Positions 39,928-49,560 of a stretch of DNA of 64,000 nt are shown here, one piece after another. The translations under genes and the position numbers were made by a program. The notes under the pieces were generated by a model that was given only the letters and a program-made list of their open reading frames with translations, was not told the DNA's origin and did no database searches. Source of the DNA: Megalopta genalis (lineage: Eukaryota > Arthropoda > Insecta > Hymenoptera > Halictidae). Within the stretch, counting starts at the first letter, position 1; each line of letters starts with the position of its first letter. The stretch spans positions 14,552,501 through 14,616,500 of the forward strand of contig NC_135016.1 in the NCBI RefSeq assembly GCF_051020955.1. The letters are read 5' to 3'.

Positions 39928-40373
39928 CGAATCGTGGCATATGGCCTCCGAATTGCCTTCGGATCGTGTCATGTGATCTCCGTATTGCTTTAGAATCGTG
40001 GCATGTTACCTCCGAATCGTGGCATGTGGCCTCCGAATTGCCTTCGGATCGTGTCATGTGATCTCCGTATTGCCTTAGAATCGTGGCATGTTACCTCCGA
40101 ATTGCTTTCGAATCGTGGCATGTGGTCTCCGAATTGCCTTCGAATCGTGTCATGTGGCCTCGGAATTGCCTTCGGATCGTGTCATGTGACTTCCGAATTG
40201 CCTTCGAATCGTGGCATGTGACCTCCGAATTGCCTTCGAATCGTGTCATGTGGTCTCCGAATTGCCTTCGAATCGTGTCATGTGGTCTCCGAATTGCCTT
40301 CGAATCGTGTCATGTGGTCTCCGAATTGCCGTCGGATCGTGTCATGTGGCCTCGGAATTGCCTTCGAATCGTG
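39928..40373. repeat. 32-bp minisatellite, about 14 units
   Basis: Tandem units with consensus CGAATCGTGTCATGTGG then TCTCCGAATTGCCTT. One unit near 40013-40020 is shortened. Because 32 is not a multiple of three, all three forward frames are read in turn and long repetitive open frames appear (40003-40489). These are not treated as genes. Confidence 0.9.
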
Positions 40374-40439
40374 GAAAAAGGTTAGAAATAATTTTTATTC
40401 TATTCATCATTTTTATTCTACCATTATTATGCATTCGTA

Positions 40440-40677
40440 TTAACACTTTGACTGCCGCGTCACTCATACGTAGGTTACAGAATTATTAAAAAATTCATTT
40501 TCACGCTAATCCATTCTAGTTTCTCAATTCTATTAAGATTCGCAAGAGGAAAAAGTGCTAAAAAAAGTAACTAATGTCATATAAAAAAACTTCGCTTTGC
40601 AATTTTAATTCAATTGAATGAAATACTTTAATTTTATGAAACTCTTGAGGTTTTTGGTGCGGCCGTCAAAGTGTTAA
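40440..40677. mobile_element. TTAA-flanked MITE (238 bp)
   Basis: TTAA at both ends and inverted termini CACTTTGACTGCCGC and GCGGCCGTCAAAGTG (one mismatch). The interior is AT-rich and non-coding. It lies just beyond the 32-bp minisatellite. Confidence 0.72.
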
Positions 40678-42040
40678 TGTACACCGATATGCTGGTCACT
40701 GCCTTTTTTGCCGAATGCCCCCAGTTTCCATAAAAACGAGCCGCGAGGCTCGAAGAATCGCGACTTAGTATTCTCAGCTCTGCCCGTTCCAATTCCGACC
40801 TCCGAACATATCTGGGAGCAATTACTGTATTTAGACATTTCAACACATCGTGCACATAGTTTCGAATAGACACGAGCCGCCGACTTATTTTTTAATCTTG
40901 TCTATTGACGGCGGCACTGCGCGTCCGCGAGAAACGTCGAAGCAAAGAAAGCAAGGCAGCATCCGCCGAGCCTCGAAATCGCGTACCAATATACTATAAA
41001 CCGTGAAAATGAACCGGCGCGGTGGATCCACGTGTCGTATAAACCTGTATGCGCGGTATTAAAATTCGACGAGCATATCAAGGATGGACGCGTAGTTGCG
41101 GAAACGGATCGTTACCGGGTCCGGGCGGAAAACCAATTCCACTCAAGATTACGTTCGCCGGCGTGTAATTTAAATCCCATGCTAAGAACGTTACCATAAA
41201 ACAAGAAAGACGCGAGCTAAAAGAAAGACGAGCCCCTTCCAGCCGAGTAACCCCAGATCCGCCCCTGTTCCTCGAATCGACTGCACGGGAGTCTCGCTCC
41301 TAGGTCGGTCGGTACGGGTAAGGAGAAACGCAAAAGCGTACACCCCCGCAGTCGAGAAACTGCCGAGCCTCTGAATAAATGATGAGGATATATTTACGGC
41401 GAGCGGTTTTAAATAAATTACAACTGCGGAGACGGCGAAGGAGTATCTTCGTACCGTTTCGCCTCTCAAACCCCTGCGCCCCTCCGACCGCCCCCCCTTT
41501 CAGGTCCTCCACAACCCCCTCGTCAGCCACCGTCGTGTTCCTCGCCCGGCTCTACCATCTTGACTCGAGTCACTCGCCGCCAAGTATGTATATCCCGTGT
41601 GTCTACCTTTTCGACATTGTTCTTACCTTCTCCAGTCGATTCCGGTCGAGCACTGTCTGGGATTATAAAGAACCACCGCCAGGATGCTGTCTTGCAGAAA
41701 GAAATCGGGGGATTCCGCGTCTTACCCTCCACTTTTTTACCATTTACGTAGGCAGGGTATGGTTGCGCAAAGAGAGTATGGTTGTATAAGGAGGGGATCG
41801 ATGTTATTCCATTCGGGTCTTCGCGCTGATATAAAAGAGGATTCGTTCGGAGGTATTAACCCTTAACTACTGCACCTACTAAAACTCACGTAAACGCTGA
41901 CAGACCGTTTGTTTAGCATAAAAGTAGTTATTATTAGCATAAAAGTGGTAAATAAAAAGGCAAAATCAATTGTACTTACTTCGCGCATCAATAATGAAGG
42001 GAGCCATCGTGGACAGTCCGATTGAATAGAAGCAGCTGTA

Positions 42041-42223
42041 CACTAAATTCTTCCTAATCGACGTTCAGACTGTACACAAAAATGGGCAATTTGGGAAGAG
42101 GAGATTTTATAGTTACCGATTGTTAAGAACTATAAAAACGCAAGGCTCCAATAATCGTATCTCCTCTTTCCAAATTCTTCATTTTTTTCATTATCTGAGC
42201 GTCAATTAGGGAGAATTTACTGT
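42041..42223. mobile_element. CAGTAAATTCTCCC-family MITE
   Basis: Left CACTAAATTCTTCCTAAT, right ATTAGGGAGAATTTACTGT, inner arms GGCAATTTGGGAAGAGGAG and CTCCTCTTTCCAAATT. It is a diverged but complete member. Confidence 0.68.
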
Positions 42224-42574
42224 ATTAACACGTTCGCTATCAGCGTCACGCATGTGTGACCACGATTTTGTATTTCACGTAAAGACCATTAAATTAATTT
42301 TGTGAATATAATTATTTGAAATTGTAACACAGCATGATATTCATAGAATTTATAATTTCTACTTGACGACATTTTTATCATATTTTATAAGAAGTTTCGC
42401 TGTATTTAAGGGGGGAGACTCGTGTGTAGTATTCCAATGGCAAATTATATTTGGCAATTTTTTTATAATATAAGAGTTTGATGAAATTTATTGTCATTTG
42501 GCACATATATTCTTTAACATTTCAAGATACAAAATGTCTTTTTTTTCATTATATTTTGTCGACTTTGAATTATA

Positions 42575-43151
42575 TTAGGTTGACAACTAAGTAATTGCCG
42601 ATTTGTTCAATGAAATAAAAAATTTTTTTTTATTTGGAACGAAGTTTAATCTGTAATGTATTTTCCATTTTGTTCGATGACCTTGTGCCATCTCTCTGAC
42701 AACTTGAAAATTCCACGCTCGTAGAAAGTCTGATCCTTTTCGGCCGAAAACTGAGTTAAGTGAGATTTTACAGCGTCATCATCGTTAAAAGTTTTACCAC
42801 GAAAGGAGTTGTCCAGGGATCGAAATAAGTGGTAATCCGATGGCGCGAGATCAGGGCTATATGGTGGGTGTAACATCAATTCCCAACCAATATCCATCAA
42901 TTTTTGCCGAGTGGACAAAGACGTGTGCGGCCTAGCATTGTCCTGGTGGAAAATGACACCTTTACGATTGACCAATTCTGGTCGCTGCATTCAATTTGTC
43001 CAGTTGCTAACATTCACGGATAATAAAAAATAACATAATAATAATAATAATAATAATAATAATTTTATAATATAACATTTACGGATATCATTAAAATGGG
43101 AGTGAAAGACATCTATAACTGAAATCGGCAATCACTTAGTTGCCAACCCAA
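42575..43151 (-). mobile_element. mariner deletion derivative, copy 1 (577 bp)
   Basis: Terminal inverted repeats TTAGGTTGACAACTAAGT at the left and the reverse complement of TTGGGTTGGCAACTAAGTGA at the right, flanked by TA on both sides (42573-42574, 43152-43153). Inside, on the minus strand at 42646-42990, is the C-terminal part of a mariner transposase: FHQDNARPH carries the second catalytic Asp and SPDLAPSDYHLF the third, with 34 residues between (DD34D spacing kept). The N-terminal half, with the DNA-binding domain and first Asp, is missing, so it cannot encode active transposase. An (AAT)n run lies near the deletion side. Full mariners are about 1.3 kb. Confidence 0.93.
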
Positions 43152-44154
43152 TATATCATTTGGCAATGCTCTCTCCATTTAATTCTAATTCTATATATTT
43201 TAAACACAACAGATCTGACTCGATTATTAAATTATGTACTTAAAGCTTCTTTTCCCCTTATACGATCGATACCTATTTTTTTCAACCAAACGTAACTCCG
43301 CTAATATTTATTCGGAAATTTCTAAAGAAGCATAATTTAGAGAATTGTCCATTATTAGAATAAGTTTCACACGTTATCAGCACAATCTAAGGCGAGCCAT
43401 ACGCAAAACGATTTATCATAGAAATCAATTCATATGAAATCTGGCACTGCAGCCAAGCAACTGTTCTATTATCAAAACATTCACGTCACTTGGCTTAGCC
43501 TGGATAATGCTGGTTTTCACTATACTTAATAACAAAATATGCTTCATGCATAAATCTCGTTCTCATTTTGCGCCATTCCAGAAGCATTAGAAGCTAGTTG
43601 TAGAGATGATCCAATATAAACGAAGACCACTGACAAAGTCTGTCGTCTACACGAAAGCAAATCAATCTATCAATGCTAGTTCGATTTAGAAAATTATAGC
43701 ATTAGTACGCTATTCAACCATGTTAGCTATGTGTCCGCATATTGATGTGACGTCAGTGTACATCGAATATCAACTAACAAAGTACGCTTCACACTTAAAC
43801 GTTAATCTTGCGTAATTTCATTTTAATTTAAAAAACAATTAAAGAGACAGTCCGATACAAATGACAAGAAGGGACAAATATATTAATAAATAAGCTTGTC
43901 GTCTACAGAGTTCATAGGCTACGTCTGCATTTGCTAGGTGTCCGCATCAGTGTCCATCGAACATCGAATAACGAAGTATCCCTCAGACGTTCTCGTCTTA
44001 TCACACAAGTCAGAAGCATTAGAAAACAATTATGATGACAATTCAATAAAAATGAACGGTACTGAAAAAAGCTTGTTGTCAATATGCAATCAAACCACCC
44101 TATGTTACAACGTTAGTACGCTATTTTACTACAGTAGCTACATGCCGATGGACG

Positions 44155-44522
44155 TGTAACGGGGTAAGATCACAAAAAGAGGCCCGAGACGGCACAGAGG
44201 CAACAGGGCCTCATCGTTAGGCCTGGCTATCCCCACCTCTGACGCTCCTGTGAAGCCAGACTCCCTTATCTTGCTTGGTGTGTCACCATTGGAACATGAC
44301 CCCAGATATAGTCCTACTCCTATACTCTAAGATAAAAATCGCGTATATAAAAAGCCACAGAAACCCAATAAAGCAGTTCTAGATTCAGTGTCAACCCAGT
44401 TGTATCTACATTATTCCGTACCTCTAGACCTGCTCAGTATCGCCATCGTTCCACATATTATTTTGTACTTGTATTTTCTGCGGAAAATACTTTATGTCTA
44501 TTTGGGAATCTGTCCCGTGACA
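44155..44522 (+). mobile_element. Solo-LTR-like sequence (368 bp)
   Basis: Begins TGTAACGGG and ends CCCGTGACA, an inverted pair with TG...CA termini. Inside, in order, are a TATA box (TATATAAAAAG, 44344) and AATAAA (44367), the promoter and polyadenylation layout of a retrotransposon LTR. No second LTR, primer-binding site or coding region is nearby. I could not find a clean target duplication, so the boundaries are likely but not proven. Confidence 0.5.
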
Positions 44523-44557
44523 CTCCTATCGACGCTACGCTGTTTCACCATATAGAC

Positions 44558-45059
44558 CAGGGTTCGGAATTAACCAGCACGCAACACGAGGATCGCGACG
44601 GCTACGCCTTCTTACTATTGTCGTGCGTCTTGCTCCCCAGTGGTCGCATAAATGCTGCTACTATACACATTTAACCCTAGAAAGATAACCATATGACAAC
44701 GTACGTAAAAGATAACCATACGCTTCAGAGGCGCATGCTTTTCTAAGGCGTCAATTTTATACTAACAATGGATATTTATTTAAGTTAATCTAGTCATTTT
44801 AAAGGTTTGGCATTATTGTAAAAATAAAATGCATTTATATTATATTTTTTTATATTGTAAGTAATTTTAAACTTAAATCACTAGACCTCTATGAAAAATT
44901 AACAAAAATCAACAGTCTTCGCAGGCGCCTCTGCGACGTAGGTTATCTTTCTCGGGTTAAAGTAATCGGCACACGTACCTGACGTGCTCCGCGCGACGGG
45001 AGTCAGAAGGCGTAGCCCTCGTGACCCTCATGTTGCGTGTTGCTTAATTCCGTGCCCTG
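44558..45059. mobile_element. hAT-type MITE, second copy, interrupted by a nested element
   Basis: Ends CAGGGTTCGGAATTAACCAG and TTAATTCCGTGCCCTG match the 250-bp copy at 25597, as do internal arms (GAGGATCGCGACGGCTACGCC and its counterpart). Flanking octamers atatagac and acgtagac share six of eight bases. It is twice as long because a TTAA-flanked element has inserted at 44671. Confidence 0.8.
44671..44960. mobile_element. piggyBac-type MITE nested in the hAT MITE
   Basis: Flanked by TTAA at 44671-44674 and 44957-44960. The left end after TTAA is CCCTAGAAAGATAACC and the right end GGTTATCTTTCTCGGG, inverted repeats with one mismatch. CCCTAGAAAGATA is the terminal sequence of classic piggyBac. 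A subterminal GCGCATGC and GGCGTCAATTTTA also recall piggyBac ends. No transposase is present. Confidence 0.8.
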
Positions 45060-45333
45060 ACGTAGACTATTGCTACTACCGGTCAATTTGCACTATCTCA
45101 TTTGTTTTTCATACGTCTCATTCCCTCTCTTCGTCTCCCTTCGTCGCGTAATCCGATTAACGCGTGCGACCACTTCAGCCTATAGAGAGCTCTTCTCGAA
45201 AATGCGTGCGAGATTAGGCAATACGCTCCGTGTTTGACCAATCGGACCCGCATTCTCACCATACGTCACCGCATTCCTGTCAGGTTTTATCTTATGAATC
45301 CACCACGGTGCATCGAATACCGAATAACAAAAT

Positions 45334-45540
45334 AAATTCTCCTGAATTATCCTTCAACTAGTAAAAAAAGTGGACAATTTGGGAAGAGAAGATACGATTA
45401 TTGGAGCCTTGCACCTCGGTTTTATAGTCATTGACAATCGGCGAAAAAAACGACACGCAAGGCTCGAATAATTATGCCTTCTCTTCCTAAATTGTCCAGT
45501 TTTATGTACAAGCTGAAGGACAATTGGGGAGAATTTACTC
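45334..45540. mobile_element. CAGTAAATTCTCCC-family MITE inserted in the 43.5-45.8 kb array
   Basis: Left TAAATTCTCCTGAATTATCC and right GGACAATTGGGGAGAATTTA are inverted ends, with paired inner arms around GGACAATTTGGGAAGAG. It interrupts a repeat unit between ATAACAAAA and GTAAATCTCGATCTC. Confidence 0.7.
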
Positions 45541-46393
45541 TATCGTAAATCTCGATCTCATCTTCTGCCATTTCAGAAGCATTAGAAGACAATCCACTAC
45601 AAACGAAGAGAAACGCCGGATGTGTTCACAAGCTTGTCGTGTGAGAATCGTGTCATAGACTACGTCTGCATTTGCTAAGAATAACGCTGGAGCCCAGTGT
45701 CCCTCAAACACCGAACAACGAAATCCATCACACGTGAATCTCGATCTTATCTCGCATCATTTCAAGAACCCATTTGGCATACACCGAGCATACAGAGAAA
45801 AACCTTGAACGTCCATGAGGAAGACTCCCTCCAGGGATCTAGCAGGCGACCCGTTAAGGGACCAGTTCATCTGTAGCCCCGGTCGTAAACGCGAACGGTC
45901 ATCCTTAAATCGCGGGGGCGTTCGAAGCGAAGCGAGCCAGAGGATCTCGCGGGATCCGAGTTTGCACGCGAGAGGGGTCCGATAGTGATTTAACGAGGCG
46001 ACGATTATCGCGATTATACGAGCGGCAGCGACTGCCGGGACGAGCGGAACGCTGCGGGAGGGATGGCGGTGGGTGGCTACCGGGTCTGTGGAAGAGTAGG
46101 ATGAGGACGAGGATGAGCACGAGGAGGAGGACGAGGCGGTGGGGTTGTGGGGTGATGGTGAAAGAGGGTCGGGAACCGGAGGAAGCTACGAGGAGTGGTT
46201 TAATGGCGCGTATCAAGCATCCGGCCGACGTGTTCAGCGGTGCTTGCACCGTGGAATCGCGAGTGACTTTAGATGGCCGTCAACGGCGCTGCTGGGATAG
46301 GGGCTAGGTGGTTGTTGGGGCAGAGGGCAGGGGGCCAAAGGGGAAGGAAGATATTTCCTAAAGACGTAAATACAAACGAAGCTAAAAGCTCAC

Positions 46394-46607
46394 CTCTCGG
46401 CGGGTGGGCCGAGACCCCCCACGGTGCTAGGTGGTGGCGGTGGCGCCCTTATGGGGGTTGGCGGTGGCGTCGAGACGCCACCCAGGGACGGCTGACTCTG
46501 CTGGGGCCGCGGACTGACCGAGGCGGAAGTCGTGCTGGGGCTTCTCGATCCTCCAGCTCCATCTGGTCCGGCGTCCTCCGCGTCGGGGGCGTTGCTGTTC
46601 GTTGTAC
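46394..46607 (-). CDS. Drgx: Drgx linker exon, Ser/Pro/Gly-rich
   Basis: Third visible coding exon, 214 bases. It was found by phase matching rather than from a long ATG-started frame. The frame entered in phase 1 from the 48128 donor starts GT ACA ACG and stays open through TTNSNAPDAEDAGPDG, a Ser/Thr-rich stretch, PRPQQSQPSLGG, and the proline runs TPPPTPIRAPPPPPS. It ends GCC GAG AG at a consensus donor AG|GTGAGC, in phase 2, which fits the last exon. The acceptor is weaker: TTTCTTGTCCC followed by six A and G. The segment has no known fold and is presumably a disordered linker or transactivation region. The exon lies in a GC-rich island about 60 bases from a 71-72-bp tandem array. Confidence 0.82.
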
Positions 46608-48127
46608 CTTTTTTGGGACAAGAAACGAAGTTGGCGTCAGAGTTCGGCAGAATTCATTTGATTGACGAATAACGGATAAGAATATAATCTTTATTCGTGA
46701 CTCCCGAATGACGAATAAGTACATTTATTCGAAAAGACTTTGCTCGAATGAGATACAATTTTTATTCGTTATTCACGAATGGCGAATAACTATATTTATT
46801 CGAACAGACTTTGCTCGAATGAGATACAATTTTTATTTGTTATTCACGAATGACGAATAACTACGTTTATTCGAACAGACTTTATTCGAATGAGAATACA
46901 ATTTTTATTTGTTATTCGCGAATGACAAATAACTGTGTTTATTCAAAAAGAATGTATTCAAATGGGAATACAATTTTTATTCGTTATTCACGAATGATGA
47001 ATAACTCCGTGGTCGCAAGAGAGAAATATTGTCGCGCTGAAAATATTAGTAGCGTTTCAAATGGCATAATTTTTTCGAGTCTATGGAATTTGTTTTTACA
47101 ATGTATCTTCTGATAAATACTTGACAAATTCCTATGATGAAATCACCATTCTAAATATCAGTGAACACTTTCAGGGATGTGGAATTTACTCAGTTCTGAG
47201 GAATAATTAAAGATACAAATTATTCTAATTAAATATGGTGAGTTAAATAAACAATTACACGTTTGCCATCTGACAAGAACGGGTCGAGCTTACGTTACTA
47301 TGCTCGTAAATCGTCACTTGGGTAATAGTAAGCTAAGTAAAGATGAGATTGTGATTAATTCTCGGACTACGGTTTGCTGGATCATTTTGGGTCAACTGTG
47401 ATTTTTAATATTTATTCATAGATTTGTTTGTGGATTATCGTATGATCATCGTGCGTCAAATTTGTCGTGGAAGTATTAAATTATATATATTTATTCTACA
47501 AGATTGATCACGAAAATATTTGGAACAATTTTCTACGGAATAACTGGAATAACTTTAACAATAACGGAACAATTAGAAGGACTAGTTTACTAGACAATAT
47601 GTAAAACAATTTTGTCGAAAATTGCCATTTGTTGGAATATGAAACGTAATCAAAAACAATATCTTTTTAAGATTTTGCCTGTAACGAAAATTTAAACAAT
47701 GCCCTTCGTTCATATAAAATACTTCCTTTAATTTTGTCATTACTTGGAATGACAAGAAACTGAGAAACTCGTTTTTTTAACTCTTTTTGCCTGAACATAG
47801 AACCAAAACAATTTAAACAATGCGCTTTGTAGATTTCGTTAAGTTATACGCAACCCGAAAACATCAATGTAGAACGTACAGGGTTACAATAAATTTTGTT
47901 CTCAGTATAATTATCGTATTAGGTTCTAACAAAGGTTGGAACATAATCAAAGAAATAATTTATAGCAATGTGAGGAGACATGTTTATGTTGCGGAGTATT
48001 TATAATTGGAAAAATAAATATGATAGAAATAGCCAGTAGAGAAATTTTATAATTTGGGTAATGGTAAACGGATCGCGTGTATAATTATTATAAGTCTAAT
48101 TTTATTATTACTATATCAAAACCGTAC
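46608..48127 (-). other. Drgx intron (about 1.5 kb) between homeodomain and linker exons
   Basis: Donor GTACGG at 48127 and acceptor AAAAAAG ending at 46608. Phase 1 is preserved. The end nearest the linker exon carries the 71-72-bp tandem array at 46664-47000; the rest is unremarkable AT-rich sequence. Confidence 0.78.
46664..47000. repeat. 71-72-bp tandem array next to the Drgx linker exon
   Basis: About 4.5 units beginning near 46664, 46710, 46781, 46852 and 46924. Each contains GACGAATAACTATATTTATT and GAGATACAATTTTTATTCGT. The array lies within the short intron, its near edge 57 bases from the splice acceptor at 46607/46608. Confidence 0.85.
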
Positions 48128-48293
48128 CTTCAGGATCATGGCCGGTGGGACTTGGTCCTGCCGACGAAGACGACGGTGGTGCTAATCCTGGTGTTTCCAG
48201 TGCGCCACCTCCACCCCCACCCTCTCTCTTCCTCTGCTCTTCTTTCAAGCGTTCGTATTTTCGCCACTTCGCCCTGCGATTCTGAAACCACAC
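48128..48293 (-). CDS. Drgx: Drgx exon with homeodomain helix 3 (residues 47-60) and basic tail
   Basis: Second visible coding exon, 166 bases, in phase 0 with the exon at 63587. Acceptor TTTTCAG|GTG; donor GAAG|GTACGG; it ends in phase 1. It opens with VWFQNRRAKWRK, the recognition helix with W48, F49, Q50 and N51. Q50 is typical of paired-like factors that bind paired TAAT sites. A charged tail YERLKEEQRKRE follows, then a run of six glycines and a Ser/Pro-rich stretch ending near HDPEG. The KEEQRKRE tail after the homeodomain resembles insect Drgx. Reading past the donor meets a stop within five codons, so intron retention would truncate the protein soon after the homeodomain. Confidence 0.93.
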
Positions 48294-48839
48294 CTGAAAA
48301 GACAAAAAGATTCTCGTTAAGTAATAACATTTATTATAAACACAATCATCAAATTGAAATCAAAATATTCACACGACAATAAAATGTACAAATTGAATCA
48401 TAGGGAAACGAATTAGTTTTGTTCAATTGTTTGTTATTCCTTCATATTGTTGTTGCATAATATTTACTGGTTTCAAATTACGATGGAACAAAGTTTGACA
48501 TTTTAGAAAATTGAATATGAAATTATCATTAGTTGGAGGGGAGTGTAGGTCACTACTGACCCCAAGTTGTGTTACAACCTAGAACCGACCCGGGATCGGA
48601 TTTACCATTTTTTATCTTCGCTTCCTATTCTGTACTAATAATTTGATTATTCCAAGATGCCTAACAAAAGCGCTGTTTATCGGTAATCTTAGACAAGTGC
48701 ACATGTGCATACCAGAAACGTCGTCGCAAATTCAATAGTTTCTCTGTAATCATATTTTAAAATCAAAATGCTACAGCCGATCTCCATTACTCCAAAAATT
48801 ATTCGAGGTGTGCAAGTTACGTCGTCCCACCCTGTACAC

Positions 48840-49560
48840 GCGTTAATGATGTAAACGGGCTAATCAGTTCGCTTGTAAGTATTATATGACAAGATTTTAC
48901 AGCGAGGACTATGTGTCCTAATCAGTCTATAACGACCACGACGCTGCGAGAAGGTAAGGGTGCCGGGTAGAAGGCGACGCGAACAGCAGAGAAAAAAAAA
49001 CGTAACCGAGCGTAAGATGAGGAACGGCGCTGAAGGCGCCACTTAAGCTGCTTTAACTACACCTGCTTCTCGTGCACGGATATGGAAGGATAATTGCGTG
49101 TAAGGGGTGGCATTCATAGCTGGTCAGAGGGGCGGCCTCTTGCCGGTGTGCATGTTCAACGAGCCGACAGCAACCGCGGCGGCCGAGTGTTTCTTAAAAA
49201 GCTCGAGTTCTGCTAACGAGGCTAACTTGACATAATACCAACTGAAATAGACTTTATTATACCCAGCGGCCCGCCACGTCTCCGCAAGTATCTTCAGCCT
49301 GACGATAGAACGCACTGTCTGTTTTCCGTGCTCGCATGCTGATGAGTTTCGCGATCGGACCACCCCTAATCATTGGGGGTGTGCGGATGTCCGACATTTT
49401 GGGTTTGGGTCACGTCGGGTCGGGTATTTTCTTCGGGTTCGAGTCGGGCCCGAAACTTTTGGGTACACGAAAAGATCGAGTACCCGACATCCTAACGGCG
49501 GATTGGGGAGTGTTTATAAAATCGTTCCCCGCATTATTATTTGCTAATGTGAAGTGCAGG
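48840..49560. other. GC-rich block in the large Drgx intron, close to the homeodomain exon
   Basis: About 550 bases upstream of the helix-3 exon. It contains unique sequence plus a GGGTCGGGT-rich stretch (49380-49450). No coding sense was found. Candidate regulatory DNA by composition and position. Confidence 0.25.

Larger units (their letters stand above)
43530..45780. repeat. Diverged tandem repeat of about 200-245 bp units, interrupted by insertions
   Basis: Recurring anchors define units: ACAAAATATGCTTC (43532), ACAAAGTACGCTTC (43778), ACGAAGTATCCCTC (43971), ACAAAATAAATTCTCC (45328) and ACGAAATCCATCACACG (45718). CAGAAGCATTAGAA recurs at about 43580, 44010 and 45577. The array is split by the solo-LTR-like sequence, the hAT/piggyBac pair and one CAGTAAATTCTCCC MITE. 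No protein-coding sense was found. Confidence 0.65.
32061..46393 (-). other. Drgx intron before the last exon (about 14.3 kb)
   Basis: Donor GTGAGC at 46393 and acceptor TTCCAG ending at 32061. It contains the 43.4-45.8 kb divergent tandem array with nested insertions, a mariner deletion copy, a 32-bp minisatellite, two or more TTAA elements, and GC-rich islands at 33870-34400, 36230-36960 and 40880-41860. From 32061 to 33730 and from 37000 to 39900 I see AT-rich sequence with no gene and only short repeats. Confidence 0.78.

Noticed and set aside
40003..40489. Repetitive open frames that look like a tandem-repeat protein
   Set aside because: Produced by a 32-bp minisatellite read in rotating frames; no unique flanking coding sequence.
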